This document shows positions 1-8,685 of a stretch of 27,321 nucleotides of DNA, one piece after another. How positions within the stretch are numbered: position 1 is the stretch's first letter; every line of letters starts with the position of its first letter. A program made the translations under genes and the position numbers. Source of the DNA: Streptomyces sp. NRRL F-5630 (lineage in GTDB: Bacteria; Actinomycetota; Actinomycetes; Streptomycetales; Streptomycetaceae); NCBI RefSeq assembly GCF_000719475.1, contig NZ_JOGO01000076.1, forward strand, positions 1-27,321. Reading direction: 5' to 3'. A model generated the notes under the pieces. That model did not search any database. It was not told the origin of the DNA and saw nothing but the letters and a program-made list of their open reading frames with translations.

Positions 1-153
1 GGCTGGGGGGGGGTGGGGCCGGACGGGGGAGGGGACGCACCCTGAGCGGGGGCAGAGCGGCCGGAAGGGCCGGGGCTCCGGCGTCCTCCCGCCCGCCGCC
101 CGGCCCGTTCCGTCCCCCGCGCCCCGGCCCCGTTCCGCCCCGCGCGCCTTCCC

Positions 154-954
154 TCAGGCCGCCTCGTTCAGCAGCCTCCGCAGGTACTCCGCGCCCGGGC
201 CGAGCAGCGGCGCGAGGTCGGCCGCGTCCGCGTACCACCGCTTCTCGTACTCCCAGCACAGCCACCCGTCCCAGCCCTCGCGCGTGAGCACCTCCACGAC
301 CTCGCCGAGCGGCAGCACCCCGGCGCCGAGCGGCAGCGGGGTCGTGTTCTCGCGCGAGGCGATGTCCTTGACCTGCACGTATCCGAGGTACGGGGCGAGC
401 GCGAGGTAGGACTCCTCGGGCTGCTCGCCGCCGAGCCACGTGTGCATGGTGTCCCACAGGGCGCCCGTCGACTTGTGCCCGACCGTGCCGAGGACGCGGG
501 TCGCCGCGGCGCCCGTACGGTGCGAGTCGTGCGTCTCCAGGAGGATGCGGACGCCGAGCCCGGCCGCGTGCTCGGCGGCGAGCCCGAGCCGCCGCTCGGC
601 GGTCGCGTCGGCCTCCGCCTCGCTCTGCTCCGTGCCCCCGCCGGGGAAGACCCGGACGAAGCGCGCGCCGAGGTCGTGGGCGAGTTCGACGAGGGCGCGC
701 GTCTCGGTGACGTGCGGCTCGTCCTCGCCCGGCTCGGCGATCTTCACGTACCCGGCGATCCCGAGCACCTCGATCCCCTCGGCGGCGAACGCCTCGCGTG
801 CGGCGGCGCGTTCGGCGACCGTGCTGGTGAGAGCGAGCGGCTCCTCGGGGTGGGCGCGCAGCTCCACACCGTGGTAGCCGTGCCTCGCGGCGAGCCGTGC
901 GACCTCGGCGAGGGGCAGCCCGGGGAGACCGAGGGTGGAGAACGCCAGTTTCAT
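154..954 (-). CDS. sugar phosphate isomerase/epimerase family protein (AP endonuclease 2-type TIM barrel)
   Basis: A 266-residue single-domain protein of the xylose-isomerase-like TIM barrel family, whose members isomerise, epimerise or dehydrate sugars and cyclitols with a divalent metal. The probable metal and catalytic residues are visible: E140 (in LLETHDSH), D168 and H171 (in WDTMHT) and E235 (in CWEYEK). The start at 954 is chosen because GAAGGAG lies 8 bases upstream and the protein then begins MKLAFST, a normal first beta strand. An in-frame ATG at 1008 would add 18 unrelated residues. It follows the LacI gene on the same strand after 230 bases, so it may be a separate unit of the same regulon. 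The exact substrate cannot be read from the sequence. A hydroxypyruvate-isomerase-like or ketose-epimerase role is equally possible. The family call is firm; the reaction is unknown. Confidence 0.85.
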   Translation of the reverse strand: MKLAFSTLGLPGLPLAEVARLAARHGYHGVELRAHPEEPLALTSTVAERAAAREAFAAEGIEVLGIAGYVKIAEPGEDEPHVTETRALVELAHDLGARFVRVFPGGGTEQSEAEADATAERRLGLAAEHAAGLGVRILLETHDSHRTGAAATRVLGTVGHKSTGALWDTMHTWLGGEQPEESYLALAPYLGYVQVKDIASRENTTPLPLGAGVLPLGEVVEVLTREGWDGWLCWEYEKRWYADAADLAPLLGPGAEYLRRLLNEAA

Positions 955-1184
955 GTCTTGTGCTCCTTCGTCGCTTCTGCCGTGGCCCGGACCGGGTGCC
1001 GCGGTCACGCCAGGCCGTCTGTCGACAGCCTGACCGCACGCGGCCCACGTATTCCCTGTGGCGCGCCGGGACGGGCGCGGGGCAGGGCCGGTACGGGCAC
1101 ACGGAGGCCCGCTACGGGCGCGCGACTCGCCCGCCCCTACGAGCGCGGCGCTCCCTCAACCGCTGCCGGACGCGCCTCCCGTCC

Positions 1185-2234
1185 TCACTTCACCGGCCCC
1201 GTCGACCCCCTGACCACCAGCTCCCCGGCGACCAGTTCCTCGCCGCCCGCCGGTGGCGCGTCCCGCCCCGTCGCGATGCGCCCGGCCCGCGCGCCCGTGC
1301 CCTGGAGGGGCAACCGCACCGTCGTGAGCGCGGGCAGCGCGTCCGCGCTGAAGGGGAGGTCGTCGAAGCCCGTCACGGAGACGTCCTCGGGGACCCGCAG
1401 CCCGCGCTCGCGCAGCGCCGCGCACGCGCCGAGCGCCACGGTGTCGTTCGCCGCGACGATCGCGGTCAAGTCCGGTACACGGTCCAGGAGTTCCCCCACC
1501 GCCCGGTAGCCGGACGCCCTGTCGTACGCGCCGTGCGCGGTCGCCCCCGCCAGGTCCTCGATCCCCGCCTCGGCGAGCGCGGCCCGGTGGCCTTCGAGGC
1601 GGTGCCGGGTCGTCGTGCGCTCGGGCGGGCCCGCGACGCAGCCGATGCGGCGGTGCCCGAGCGCGAGGAGGTGCGCGGTCAACTCCCGTGCCCCCGCCCG
1701 GTTGTCGAAAGTCAGCGCGGTGACGCCGGGCCCCGCGTCGGGCAGCGGGGGCCGTCCCAGGAGGATCACGCGCGTCCCCGCGGCGCCGAGCTTGCGCAGC
1801 TTGGCGGCGACGGCCGCGCGGTGACCGGGGTCCTCGACCGCGCCCCCGGTGAGCACGACGGCGGCGGCGCGCTGGCGCTGGAGCAGCGTCAGGTACGTGA
1901 GTTCGCGCTCCGGGGCGCCCCCGGTCCCGCACACCACCGCGAGCCGCTCCCCGCCCGCGCGCCCCCCGGGACCGCCGATCTGCGACTGCACCGCGCTCGC
2001 GATGATGCCGAAGAAGGGGTCGGCGATGTCGTTGACGAGCACCCCGACGAGGTCCGAGGTCGCGGCGGCGAGCGAACTGGCCGGGCCGTTCAGCACGTAG
2101 TCCAGTTCGTCCACGGCACGCAGCACCCGCTCCCTGGTCCCCTCGGCGACCGGATAGTTGCCGTTCAGTACCCGGGAGACGGTCGCGGGCGACACCCCCG
2201 CGCGGGAAGCCACATCCGAGAGCGTCACGGTCAT
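1185..2234 (-). CDS. LacI-family transcriptional regulator
   Basis: A 349-residue repressor of the LacI/GalR family, the usual length for the family. The N-terminal helix-turn-helix is clear (residues 5-25, [21 protein letters not shown]), followed by the hinge region and a periplasmic-binding-like effector domain with typical segments ([13 protein letters not shown] near residue 64, [25 protein letters not shown] near 174, and [13 protein letters not shown] near 258). The start at 2234 has GGAGGA 5 bases upstream. The open frame runs on much further upstream, but that part is antisense to the next operon and is not coding. The gene is divergent from the oxidoreductase operon. A LacI-type palindrome lies between them, so it probably represses that operon and perhaps itself until a sugar or its derivative binds. 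Confidence 0.93.
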   Translation of the reverse strand: MTVTLSDVASRAGVSPATVSRVLNGNYPVAEGTRERVLRAVDELDYVLNGPASSLAAATSDLVGVLVNDIADPFFGIIASAVQSQIGGPGGRAGGERLAVVCGTGGAPERELTYLTLLQRQRAAAVVLTGGAVEDPGHRAAVAAKLRKLGAAGTRVILLGRPPLPDAGPGVTALTFDNRAGARELTAHLLALGHRRIGCVAGPPERTTTRHRLEGHRAALAEAGIEDLAGATAHGAYDRASGYRAVGELLDRVPDLTAIVAANDTVALGACAALRERGLRVPEDVSVTGFDDLPFSADALPALTTVRLPLQGTGARAGRIATGRDAPPAGGEELVAGELVVRGSTGPVK

Positions 2235-2285
2235 CTCGTCCTCCGGGACCGGTCGGGCCGGCAGGGAAGCCGGCGGGCGGGGGTC

Positions 2286-2315
2286 TTGTCGTCCCCGCTG
2301 CGCAGAGGCTAGCGT
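2286..2315 (+). promoter_or_regulatory. predicted promoter of the oxidoreductase operon
   Basis: TTGTCG (2286-2291) and TAGCGT (2310-2315) are separated by 18 bases and resemble a vegetative -35/-10 pair of a high-GC actinomycete. The start site would fall near 2322, immediately before the LacI-type palindrome, which fits repression by blocking early transcription. The match is imperfect (4 of 6 bases at the -35), so this is a prediction only. Confidence 0.4.
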
Positions 2316-2324
2316 CTCCCCTCG

Positions 2325-2340
2325 TAGAAAGCGCTTACCA
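2325..2340. promoter_or_regulatory. LacI-family operator (AAGCGCTT core)
   Basis: The segment TAGAAAGCGCTTACCA contains a perfect central palindrome AAGCGCTT (2329-2336), with two of the four flanking pairs on each side also symmetric. This is the classic LacI/GalR-family operator core with the central CG step. It lies in the 141-base gap between the divergent LacI gene and the oxidoreductase gene, 36 bases before the latter's start. It is the natural target of the adjacent repressor. Confidence 0.75.
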
Positions 2341-2375
2341 ACCGTGTTTGCCGCTCGCCGCGAGAAGGGACCCCC

Positions 2376-3527
2376 GTGGAACGCAAGACGGTGCACATCG
2401 CCATGAACGGTGTGACGGGGCGGATGGGCCACCGCCAGCACCTCGTCCGGTCGATCCTCGCGCTGCGCGAGCAGGGCGGGCTCGACCTCGGCGACGGGAG
2501 GGTCCTGTGGCCCGAGCCCGTCCTCGTCGGCCGCCGCGAGGACGCTCTGCGCGCCCTCGCCGAGCGCTACGGCCTGACCCGCTGGTCGACCGACCTCGAC
2601 GCGGTGCTCGCCGATCCGGCGATCGACATCTACTTCGACGCGCAGGTCACCTCGGCGCGCGAGGAGGCCCTGAAGAAGGCCGTCGCGGCGGGCAAGCACC
2701 TCTACACCGAGAAGCCCACCGCGACCGGGCTCGACGGCGCGCTCGACCTCGCCCGCCGCGCCGAGGTTGCGGGCGTCAAGCACGGCGTCGTGCAGGACAA
2801 GCTCTTCCTGCCGGGCCTGCTCAAGCTCAAGCGCCTCGTCGACGGCGGCTTCTTCGGCCGTGTCCTGTCCGTGCGGGGCGAGTTCGGCTACTGGGTCTTC
2901 GAGGGCGACTGGCAGGAGGCGCAGCGCCCGAGCTGGAACTACCGCACGCGGGACGGCGGCGGCATCGTCACCGACATGTTCCCCCACTGGGAGTACGTGC
3001 TCCACGAGCTGTTCGGCCGCGTCACGAGCGTCCAGGCGCTCACCGCGACCCACCTGCCCCGGCGCTGGGACGAGCGGGGCGAGCCGTACGAGGCGACGGC
3101 CGACGACGCCGCCTACGGGATCTTCCAGCTCGAAGGCGGCGCGATCGCGCAGATCAACTCCTCCTGGGCGGTACGGGTCCACCGCGACGAACTCGTCGAG
3201 TTCCAGGTCGACGGGACCGAGGGCTCGGCGGTCGCGGGACTGCGCACGTGCCGTGTCCAGCATCGCTCCGCGACCCCGAAGCCGGTGTGGAACCCGGACC
3301 TGCCCGCCACGGAGGTCTTCCGAGAGCAGTGGCAGGAGGTGCCGGACAACGGCACGTTCGACAACGGCTTCAAGGCGCAGTGGGAACTGTTCCTTCGCCA
3401 CGTCTACGCGGACGCCCCCTACCACTGGGACCTCCTCGCGGGCGCGCGCGGCGTCCAGCTCGCCGAGCTGGGCCTCGCCTCCTCGGCGCAGGGCCGCCGC
3501 ATCGACGTACCGGAGATCACGCTGTGA
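2376..3527 (+). CDS. Gfo/Idh/MocA-family oxidoreductase
   Basis: A 383-residue NAD(P)-dependent dehydrogenase. The N-terminal Rossmann fold has a glycine-rich loop at residues 12-18 (GVTGRMG), the family's conserved EKP motif is at 112-114, and the C-terminal substrate domain holds D200 and H204 (in TDMFPHWEY), the usual catalytic Asp/His positions. Members oxidise ring hydroxyls of sugars, cyclitols or glycosides. The GTG start has AAGGGA 5 bases upstream. It is first in an operon: its TGA overlaps the next gene's GTG. The extended N-terminus (MERKTVHIAMNGVTGRMG) and the length make it different from common IolG-type inositol dehydrogenases, though that activity is not excluded. It is probably controlled by the divergent LacI repressor. 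Confidence 0.88.
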   Translation: MERKTVHIAMNGVTGRMGHRQHLVRSILALREQGGLDLGDGRVLWPEPVLVGRREDALRALAERYGLTRWSTDLDAVLADPAIDIYFDAQVTSAREEALKKAVAAGKHLYTEKPTATGLDGALDLARRAEVAGVKHGVVQDKLFLPGLLKLKRLVDGGFFGRVLSVRGEFGYWVFEGDWQEAQRPSWNYRTRDGGGIVTDMFPHWEYVLHELFGRVTSVQALTATHLPRRWDERGEPYEATADDAAYGIFQLEGGAIAQINSSWAVRVHRDELVEFQVDGTEGSAVAGLRTCRVQHRSATPKPVWNPDLPATEVFREQWQEVPDNGTFDNGFKAQWELFLRHVYADAPYHWDLLAGARGVQLAELGLASSAQGRRIDVPEITL

Positions 3528-4678
3528 CGCTCCTGCTCCCCTCCCCGGACGGCTCCTTGCGGCGGTACGAGCCCGCGTCCGCGCCCGCCCCGGGCACATG
3601 GGCGGGCGGCCCGCTCGCCTCCCGTACGGTCTTCTCCGCCGCGCACGTCGTCGCGGACCCCTACGCGGACGTCAGCGCCGACGACCCGGCGGCCGTCGAC
3701 TGGGACGCGACTCTCGCCTTCCGCCGCCACCTGTGGCAGCAGGGGCTCGGCGTCGCCGAGGCGATGGACACGGCGCAGCGCGGCATGGGCCTCGACTGGC
3801 CCACCGCGGCCGAGCTGATCCGCCGTTCGGCCGCCGAGGCGCGCGCGGCCGGCGGCCGGATCGCCGCCGGGGCCGGGACGGACCAGCTCGCGGCGGGCAC
3901 GCTCGACGAGATCCGCGCGGCGTACGAGGAGCAGCTCGCGCTCGTCGAGGACGCGGGCGCGCAGGCGATCCTCATGGCCTCGCGCGCCCTCGCCGCCGCG
4001 GCCCGGGGCCCCGAGGACTACCTCACGCTCTACGGGCACCTGCTGCGCCAGGCCCGCGAGCCGGTGATCCTGCACTGGCTCGGCCCCATGTTCGACCCGG
4101 CGCTCGCGGGGTACTGGGGCGCGGCGGACCTGGACGCGGCGACGGAAACGTTCCTCCAGGTCATCGCGGCGCACCCGGACAAGGTGGACGGCATCAAGAT
4201 CTCGCTGCTCGACGCGGACCGCGAGATCGCCGTGCGCCGCCGCCTCCCGGCGGGCGTCCGCTGCTACACGGGCGACGACTTCCACTACCCGGAACTCATC
4301 GCGGGCGACGCGGAGGGCTTCAGCCACGCCCTGCTCGGCATCTTCGACCCCCTCGCCCCGCTCGCCGCTCGCGCGGTCCGCGTCCTGGACACGGGGGACG
4401 TGCGCGGTTTCCGCGACGTCCTGGACCCGACCGTCGCGTTGTCGCGCCACCTCTTCCAGCGGCCGACCCGCTTCTACAAGACGGGCGTCGTGTTCCTGGC
4501 CTGGCTCGCGGGCCACCAGGAGCACTTCGCGATGGTCGGGGGCCACCAGTCCTCGCGCTCCCTGCCGCACCTCGCCCGTGCCTACGAACTCGCCGACGGC
4601 CTCGGCCTGTTCCCGGACCCGGAGCGCGCCGCCCTGCGGATGCGCGCGCTCCTCGACGTCTACGGAGTGCCCCGGTGA
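3524..4678 (+). CDS. DUF993 family protein, dihydrodipicolinate-synthase-like aldolase fold
   Basis: A 384-residue protein that I recognise as a DUF993 member, a family with distant similarity to the DHDPS/NAL class of TIM-barrel aldolases. K225 in the segment VDGIKISLLD is in the right setting to be the Schiff-base lysine, after a core with VILHWLGPMFDPALAGYWG near residues 181-199. If that reading holds, it would catalyse a retro-aldol or related carbon-carbon cleavage, or a dehydration, of a keto-acid intermediate. The GTG start overlaps the stop codon of the oxidoreductase (GTGA), implying translational coupling. The stop overlaps the next gene in the same way. No characterised substrate is known to me for this family. 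Family assignment is good; function is inferred. Confidence 0.8.
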   Translation: MTLLLPSPDGSLRRYEPASAPAPGTWAGGPLASRTVFSAAHVVADPYADVSADDPAAVDWDATLAFRRHLWQQGLGVAEAMDTAQRGMGLDWPTAAELIRRSAAEARAAGGRIAAGAGTDQLAAGTLDEIRAAYEEQLALVEDAGAQAILMASRALAAAARGPEDYLTLYGHLLRQAREPVILHWLGPMFDPALAGYWGAADLDAATETFLQVIAAHPDKVDGIKISLLDADREIAVRRRLPAGVRCYTGDDFHYPELIAGDAEGFSHALLGIFDPLAPLAARAVRVLDTGDVRGFRDVLDPTVALSRHLFQRPTRFYKTGVVFLAWLAGHQEHFAMVGGHQSSRSLPHLARAYELADGLGLFPDPERAALRMRALLDVYGVPR

Positions 4679-5502
4679 CCGCGCACGCGCGTTTCAGCAT
4701 CAACCAGCAGACGGTGAAGCAGCTCTCGCTCCCGGAACTCGTCGAGACGTGCGCCGCCCTGGGGGTGCGCAACGTGGGCCTGTGGCGGGAGCCCGTGCGG
4801 GCGTACGGCCTGGAGGCGAGCGCGGCGCTCGTGCGCGAGGCGGGCCTCACGGTCACGACGCTGTGCCGGGGCGGCTTCCTCACGGCGAGTGAGCAGGGCG
4901 CCCGCCGGGCCGCGCTGGCCGACAACCGCAGGGCGATCGACGAGGCGGCGGCCCTCGGCACGCGGGTCCTCGTGCTCGTCTCGGGCGGGCTCCCCGAGGG
5001 CGAGCGCGATCTGCGGGCGGCCCGCGCGCGCCTGGCCGACGCGCTCGCCGAACTGGCCCCGTACGCGGGCCGGTCGGGGATCACGCTGGCGATCGAGCCC
5101 CTGCACCCGATGTTCGCCTCGGACCGCTGCGTCGTCTCGACGCTCACGCAGGCGCTCGACCTCGCCGACCCCTTCCCCGCCGAGCAGGTCGGCGTCTGCG
5201 TCGACACCTACCACGTCTGGTGGGACGACCAGGCCCCGGCGGCCCTGGAGCGCGCGGGCGCGGGAGGGCGTCTCGCCGCCTTCCAGCTCGCCGACTGGAT
5301 CACCCCCCTGCCCGCCGGGGTCCTCAACGGCCGGGGCCAGCTCGGGGACGGCGCGATCGACCTGGCGTGGTGGCGCGAGCGCGCCGACGCGAACGGCTAC
5401 GAGGGACCGATCGAGGTCGAGCTGTTCAACGACGAGCTGTGGGCGGGGGACGGCAGGAAGCTCCTCGCGACGACGGCGGAACGGTTCGCGCGGTACGTGT
5501 GA
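4675..5502 (+). CDS. sugar phosphate isomerase/epimerase family protein (second TIM barrel of the cluster)
   Basis: A 275-residue xylose-isomerase-like TIM barrel. Probable metal ligands are E141 (AIEPLHP), D177 and H180 (CVDTYHVWWD) and E249 (IEVELFN). The GTG start overlaps the stop of the DUF993 gene. It is the last gene of a three-gene overlapped operon and is followed by a terminator-like hairpin. It is not a close duplicate of the isomerase at 154-954: the first strand reads RFSINQQTVKQLS rather than KLAFSTLGL. The locus therefore carries two different barrels, probably acting on successive intermediates. Substrate unknown; isomerase, epimerase, dehydratase or lyase activity are all seen in this fold. 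Confidence 0.85.
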   Translation: MTAHARFSINQQTVKQLSLPELVETCAALGVRNVGLWREPVRAYGLEASAALVREAGLTVTTLCRGGFLTASEQGARRAALADNRRAIDEAAALGTRVLVLVSGGLPEGERDLRAARARLADALAELAPYAGRSGITLAIEPLHPMFASDRCVVSTLTQALDLADPFPAEQVGVCVDTYHVWWDDQAPAALERAGAGGRLAAFQLADWITPLPAGVLNGRGQLGDGAIDLAWWRERADANGYEGPIEVELFNDELWAGDGRKLLATTAERFARYV

Positions 5503-5694
5503 GGGTGCCGCGCGGACGGGTGCGAGAGGACCCGCTCGGGGCTCGCGCGGGGCCGCCGGGCGCCGCGGGAAAAACTTCCGCGGGCCGTACAACCCTCCGC
5601 CCCCGTGCCAGGTCATACGTGGTGTCGCCAGGGGTGGGGGGAAGACCGGGGGGGATTCCCGAGGGGGGAGCCCTGCGCGACAGGGGGGAAGCGG

Positions 5695-5735
5695 AAGGGC
5701 CCGACCGCCGAGGCGGACGGGCCCCTTCGCGTTTT
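5695..5735. terminator. terminator between convergent genes
   Basis: An inverted repeat, AAGGGCCCG then CGGGCCCCTT with one extra base on the right arm, encloses a 12-base segment and is followed by TCGCGTTTT on the plus strand. It lies 193 bases after the left operon and 37 bases beyond the stop of the leftward gene at 5772, so it can serve both. The rest of the 269-base gap is G-rich and shows no gene. Confidence 0.7.
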
Positions 5736-5771
5736 CCGGCGCGCGGTGGCCCGGTCGTGCGCCCGGCGCGC

Positions 5772-6230
5772 TCAGCTGCTGGACGACGCGGCGACCGCCG
5801 TCCGCTGGCGCCGCTGGAGCGTGAGCACCACCACCCCGACGAAGACCTGGACGGGCAGCGGCACGTCACCGAGCTCGGCGGTCACCCCGCCCCGGAAGCC
5901 GGTGCTCCGGAACTCGCCCAGCACCCGCCCGTCCGCGACGAGTTGGCGCTTCCCGCGCAGGAACGAGGGGCGCTTCAGCTCGTACGGGCCGCCCTCGCCG
6001 GTGACGACCCAGTGCCCGCCGGAACGGTGCGCCTCGGCGCGCACCGTGTCGCCCGCGAGCATCTCGAAGGAGCGTCCCCAGCCCCCGGAGCGGAACGTGA
6101 AGCTCTCACCGGCCATGTCGATCTGCCCGCCGGAGCTCCAGAGACGGGAGGACCAGTTCCCCACCGACATCCCGTTCACCAGGACCTCGTAGCCGCGCCC
6201 GAAGGCGCTCTCCGGCTTGATCTCCAGCAT
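5772..6230 (-). CDS. hypothetical protein with a C-terminal membrane segment
   Basis: A 152-residue protein. I do not recognise its family with confidence. The N-terminal 115 residues are rich in glycine and beta-type strands (LEIKPESAFGRGYEVLVNG, GGWGRSFEMLAGDTVRAEAH, GKRQLVADGRVLGEFRS), suggesting a compact beta-barrel such as the LURP-one/tubby-like fold. A hydrophobic stretch follows at residues 121-137 (VPLPVQVFVGVVVLTL), then a basic RRQR and an Ala/Ser tail, as in a tail-anchored protein. The start at 6230 has GGAG 6 bases upstream. The open frame extends further but only as antisense of the next gene. It is divergent from recD2 with a 139-base gap. Confidence 0.75.
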   Translation of the reverse strand: MLEIKPESAFGRGYEVLVNGMSVGNWSSRLWSSGGQIDMAGESFTFRSGGWGRSFEMLAGDTVRAEAHRSGGHWVVTGEGGPYELKRPSFLRGKRQLVADGRVLGEFRSTGFRGGVTAELGDVPLPVQVFVGVVVLTLQRRQRTAVAASSSS

Positions 6231-6369
6231 GGCGTGCTCCTCGGCCGACGCATGGGCAGAACCGTGTCCGCGGCGGTGGCCCCCCGCGGACACGTCCTCG
6301 CCTGCCCGGGAACGGCCGGACGCACACCGGCGCCGACCGCCGCCCGCGCCCCGGCGGTACCGTCCTCCC

Positions 6370-8685
6370 ATGGCCCCCAGCACCCCCGGCGACCAGGCCC
6401 GCGCCACCGCCTCCCCGCTCGCCGTCCTCGAAGGCACGCTCGAACGCATCACCTTCGCCAGTGAGGAGAACGGCTTCACCGTCGCCCGCGTCGACACGGG
6501 CCGCGGCGGCGGCGAACTGCTCACCGTGGTCGGGGCACTGCTCGGCGCGCAGCCGGGGGAGGCGCTGCGGATGCGCGGGCGGTGGGGCTCGCACCCGAGG
6601 CACGGCAAGCAGTTCGTCGTCGAGAACTACACGACCGTCCTGCCCGCCACGATCCAGGGCATCAGGCGGTACCTCGGCTCCGGGCTCGTCAAGGGCATCG
6701 GGCCCGTCTTCGCCGACCGCATCACCCAGCACTTCGGGACGGACACGCTCGACATCATCGAGACCGAGCCGAAGCGGCTCATCGAGGTGCAGGGACTCGG
6801 TCCCAAGCGCGTCGCGAAGATCATCGCGGCGTGGGAGGAGCAGAAGGCGATCAAGGAGGTCATGGTCTTCCTCCAGAGCGTCGAGGTGTCCACCTCCATC
6901 GCCGTCCGCATCTACAAGAAGTACGGGGACGACTCGATCGAGGTCGTGAAGGCGGAGCCGTACCGGCTCGCCGCCGACGTCTGGGGCATCGGCTTCCTCA
7001 CGGCCGACCGCATCGCCCGGGCGGTCGGCATCCCCGAGGACAGCCCGGAGCGCGTCAAAGCGGGGCTCCAGTACGCGCTGTCGCAGGCGACGGACCAAGG
7101 GCACTGCTACCTGCCCGAGGAACGCCTCATCAGCGACGCGGTGAAGCTCCTCGGCGTCGACACGGGGCTCGTGATCGAGTGCCTTGGCGAGCTGGCCGAG
7201 GACCCGGAGGGGGTCGTGCGGGAGCGGCTGACGGACCCGGACGGGCAGCCGGTGACCGGCGTGTACCTCGTGCCCTTCCACCGCGCCGAACTCTCCCTCG
7301 CCGGTCAGGTCCGCCGGCTGCTCGGCGCCGGCGACGACCGGCTCGCGGGCTTCCAGGACGTGGACTGGGGCGCGGCGCTCGGCTGGCTGCGGCGCCGTAC
7401 GGGCGCGGAACTCGCCCCGGAGCAGGAGGCCGCCGTGCGGCTCGCGCTGACCCGCAAGGTCGCGGTGCTCACCGGAGGCCCCGGCTGCGGGAAGTCTTTC
7501 ACGGTGCGTTCCGTGGTCGAACTGGCCCGCGCGCGGCGGGCGAAGGTCGTGCTCGCCGCGCCGACCGGGCGCGCGGCGAAGCGGCTCGCGGAGCTGACCG
7601 GGGCCGAGGCATCGACGGTGCACCGGCTGCTCGAACTGAAGCCGGGCGGGGACGCGGCGTACGACAGGGACCGGCCGCTCGACGCGGACCTCGTCGTCGT
7701 GGACGAGGCGTCGATGCTGGACCTGCTGCTCGCGAACAAGCTGGTCAAGGCGGTCGCGCCGGGGGCTCACCTGCTGCTCGTGGGGGACGTGGACCAGCTC
7801 CCCTCGGTCGGCGCGGGCGAGGTGCTGCGGGACCTGCTGAGCGAGGGCGGCCCGGTCCCCGCCGTACGCCTGACGCGGATCTTCCGGCAGGCGCAGGAGT
7901 CGGGTGTCGTCATGAACGCGCACCGCATCAACGAGGGTCAGCACCCGCGCACGGAGGGCCTGAAGGACTTCTTCCTGTTCGTGGAGGAGGACACGGAGGC
8001 GGCGGGGCGCCTGACGGTCGATGTCGTGGCGCGCCGCATCCCCGCGCGCTTCGGCCTCGATCCCCGCACCGACGTACAGGTCCTCGCGCCGATGCACCGG
8101 GGCCCGGCGGGCGCGGGCACGCTCAACGCGCTGCTCCAGCAGGCGCTGACGCCGCCGGGCCCGCGCACGGAGGAGAAGCGCTTCGGCGGGCGGGTCTTCC
8201 GGGTGGGCGACAAGGTCACGCAGATCCGCAACAACTACGAGAAGGGCGAGAACGGCGTCTTCAACGGCACGGTCGGCGTCGTGACCGGACTCGACGCGGT
8301 GGAGCAGCGCCTGACGGTCCGTACGGACGAGGACGAGGACGTGGTCTACGACTTCGACGAGCTGGACGAACTCGCGCACGCCTACGCGATGACGATCCAC
8401 CGCTCGCAGGGCAGCGAGTACCCCGCGGTCGTCGTCCCCGTCACGACGAGCGCGTGGACGATGTTGCAGCGCAACCTCCTGTATACGGCCGTCACGCGCG
8501 CGAAACGTCTCGTGGTCCTCGTCGGCTCCCGCCGCGCCCTCGGCCAGGCGGTCCGCACCGTCTCGGCGGGCCGCCGCCACACGGGCCTCGCCGGGCGCCT
8601 CCGCGCCCCCGAGGTGCCCGGGCAGCGCGGGGCGGCGGCCGGGGGAGCGGCCGCCGAATCTCCGGCGTCCCACTCCTCGCGGTGA
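6370..8685 (+). CDS. recD2: RecD2-type ATP-dependent DNA helicase
   Basis: A 771-residue SF1B 5'-to-3' helicase of the RecD2 (RecBC-independent RecD-like) class. The N-terminal part has an OB-like segment (residues 20-90) and tandem helix-hairpin-helix motifs (GLVKGIGPVFADRI, VQGLGPKRVAKI, VWGIGFLTADRIA). The helicase core has Walker A GGPGCGKS (369-376), APTGRAAKR, Walker B VVVDEAS (442-448), GDVDQLPSVG (472-481) and, near the C-terminus, YAMTIHRSQGSEYP and YTAVTRAK. These enzymes unwind DNA with a 5' overhang and act in genome maintenance. The start at 6370 fits family length, but no Shine-Dalgarno sequence precedes it, so translation may be leaderless. Not linked in function to its neighbours. 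Confidence 0.93.
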   Translation: MAPSTPGDQARATASPLAVLEGTLERITFASEENGFTVARVDTGRGGGELLTVVGALLGAQPGEALRMRGRWGSHPRHGKQFVVENYTTVLPATIQGIRRYLGSGLVKGIGPVFADRITQHFGTDTLDIIETEPKRLIEVQGLGPKRVAKIIAAWEEQKAIKEVMVFLQSVEVSTSIAVRIYKKYGDDSIEVVKAEPYRLAADVWGIGFLTADRIARAVGIPEDSPERVKAGLQYALSQATDQGHCYLPEERLISDAVKLLGVDTGLVIECLGELAEDPEGVVRERLTDPDGQPVTGVYLVPFHRAELSLAGQVRRLLGAGDDRLAGFQDVDWGAALGWLRRRTGAELAPEQEAAVRLALTRKVAVLTGGPGCGKSFTVRSVVELARARRAKVVLAAPTGRAAKRLAELTGAEASTVHRLLELKPGGDAAYDRDRPLDADLVVVDEASMLDLLLANKLVKAVAPGAHLLLVGDVDQLPSVGAGEVLRDLLSEGGPVPAVRLTRIFRQAQESGVVMNAHRINEGQHPRTEGLKDFFLFVEEDTEAAGRLTVDVVARRIPARFGLDPRTDVQVLAPMHRGPAGAGTLNALLQQALTPPGPRTEEKRFGGRVFRVGDKVTQIRNNYEKGENGVFNGTVGVVTGLDAVEQRLTVRTDEDEDVVYDFDELDELAHAYAMTIHRSQGSEYPAVVVPVTTSAWTMLQRNLLYTAVTRAKRLVVLVGSRRALGQAVRTVSAGRRHTGLAGRLRAPEVPGQRGAAAGGAAAESPASHSSR

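Noticed and set aside
955..1008. Upstream ATG for the first isomerase
   Set aside because: Adds 18 residues not belonging to the barrel and bypasses the GAAGGAG ribosome site in front of 954.
2235..3599. N-terminal extension of the LacI frame
   Set aside because: It would read through the promoter region and antisense of the oxidoreductase gene; the helix-turn-helix begins right after the ATG at 2234, which has a good ribosome site.
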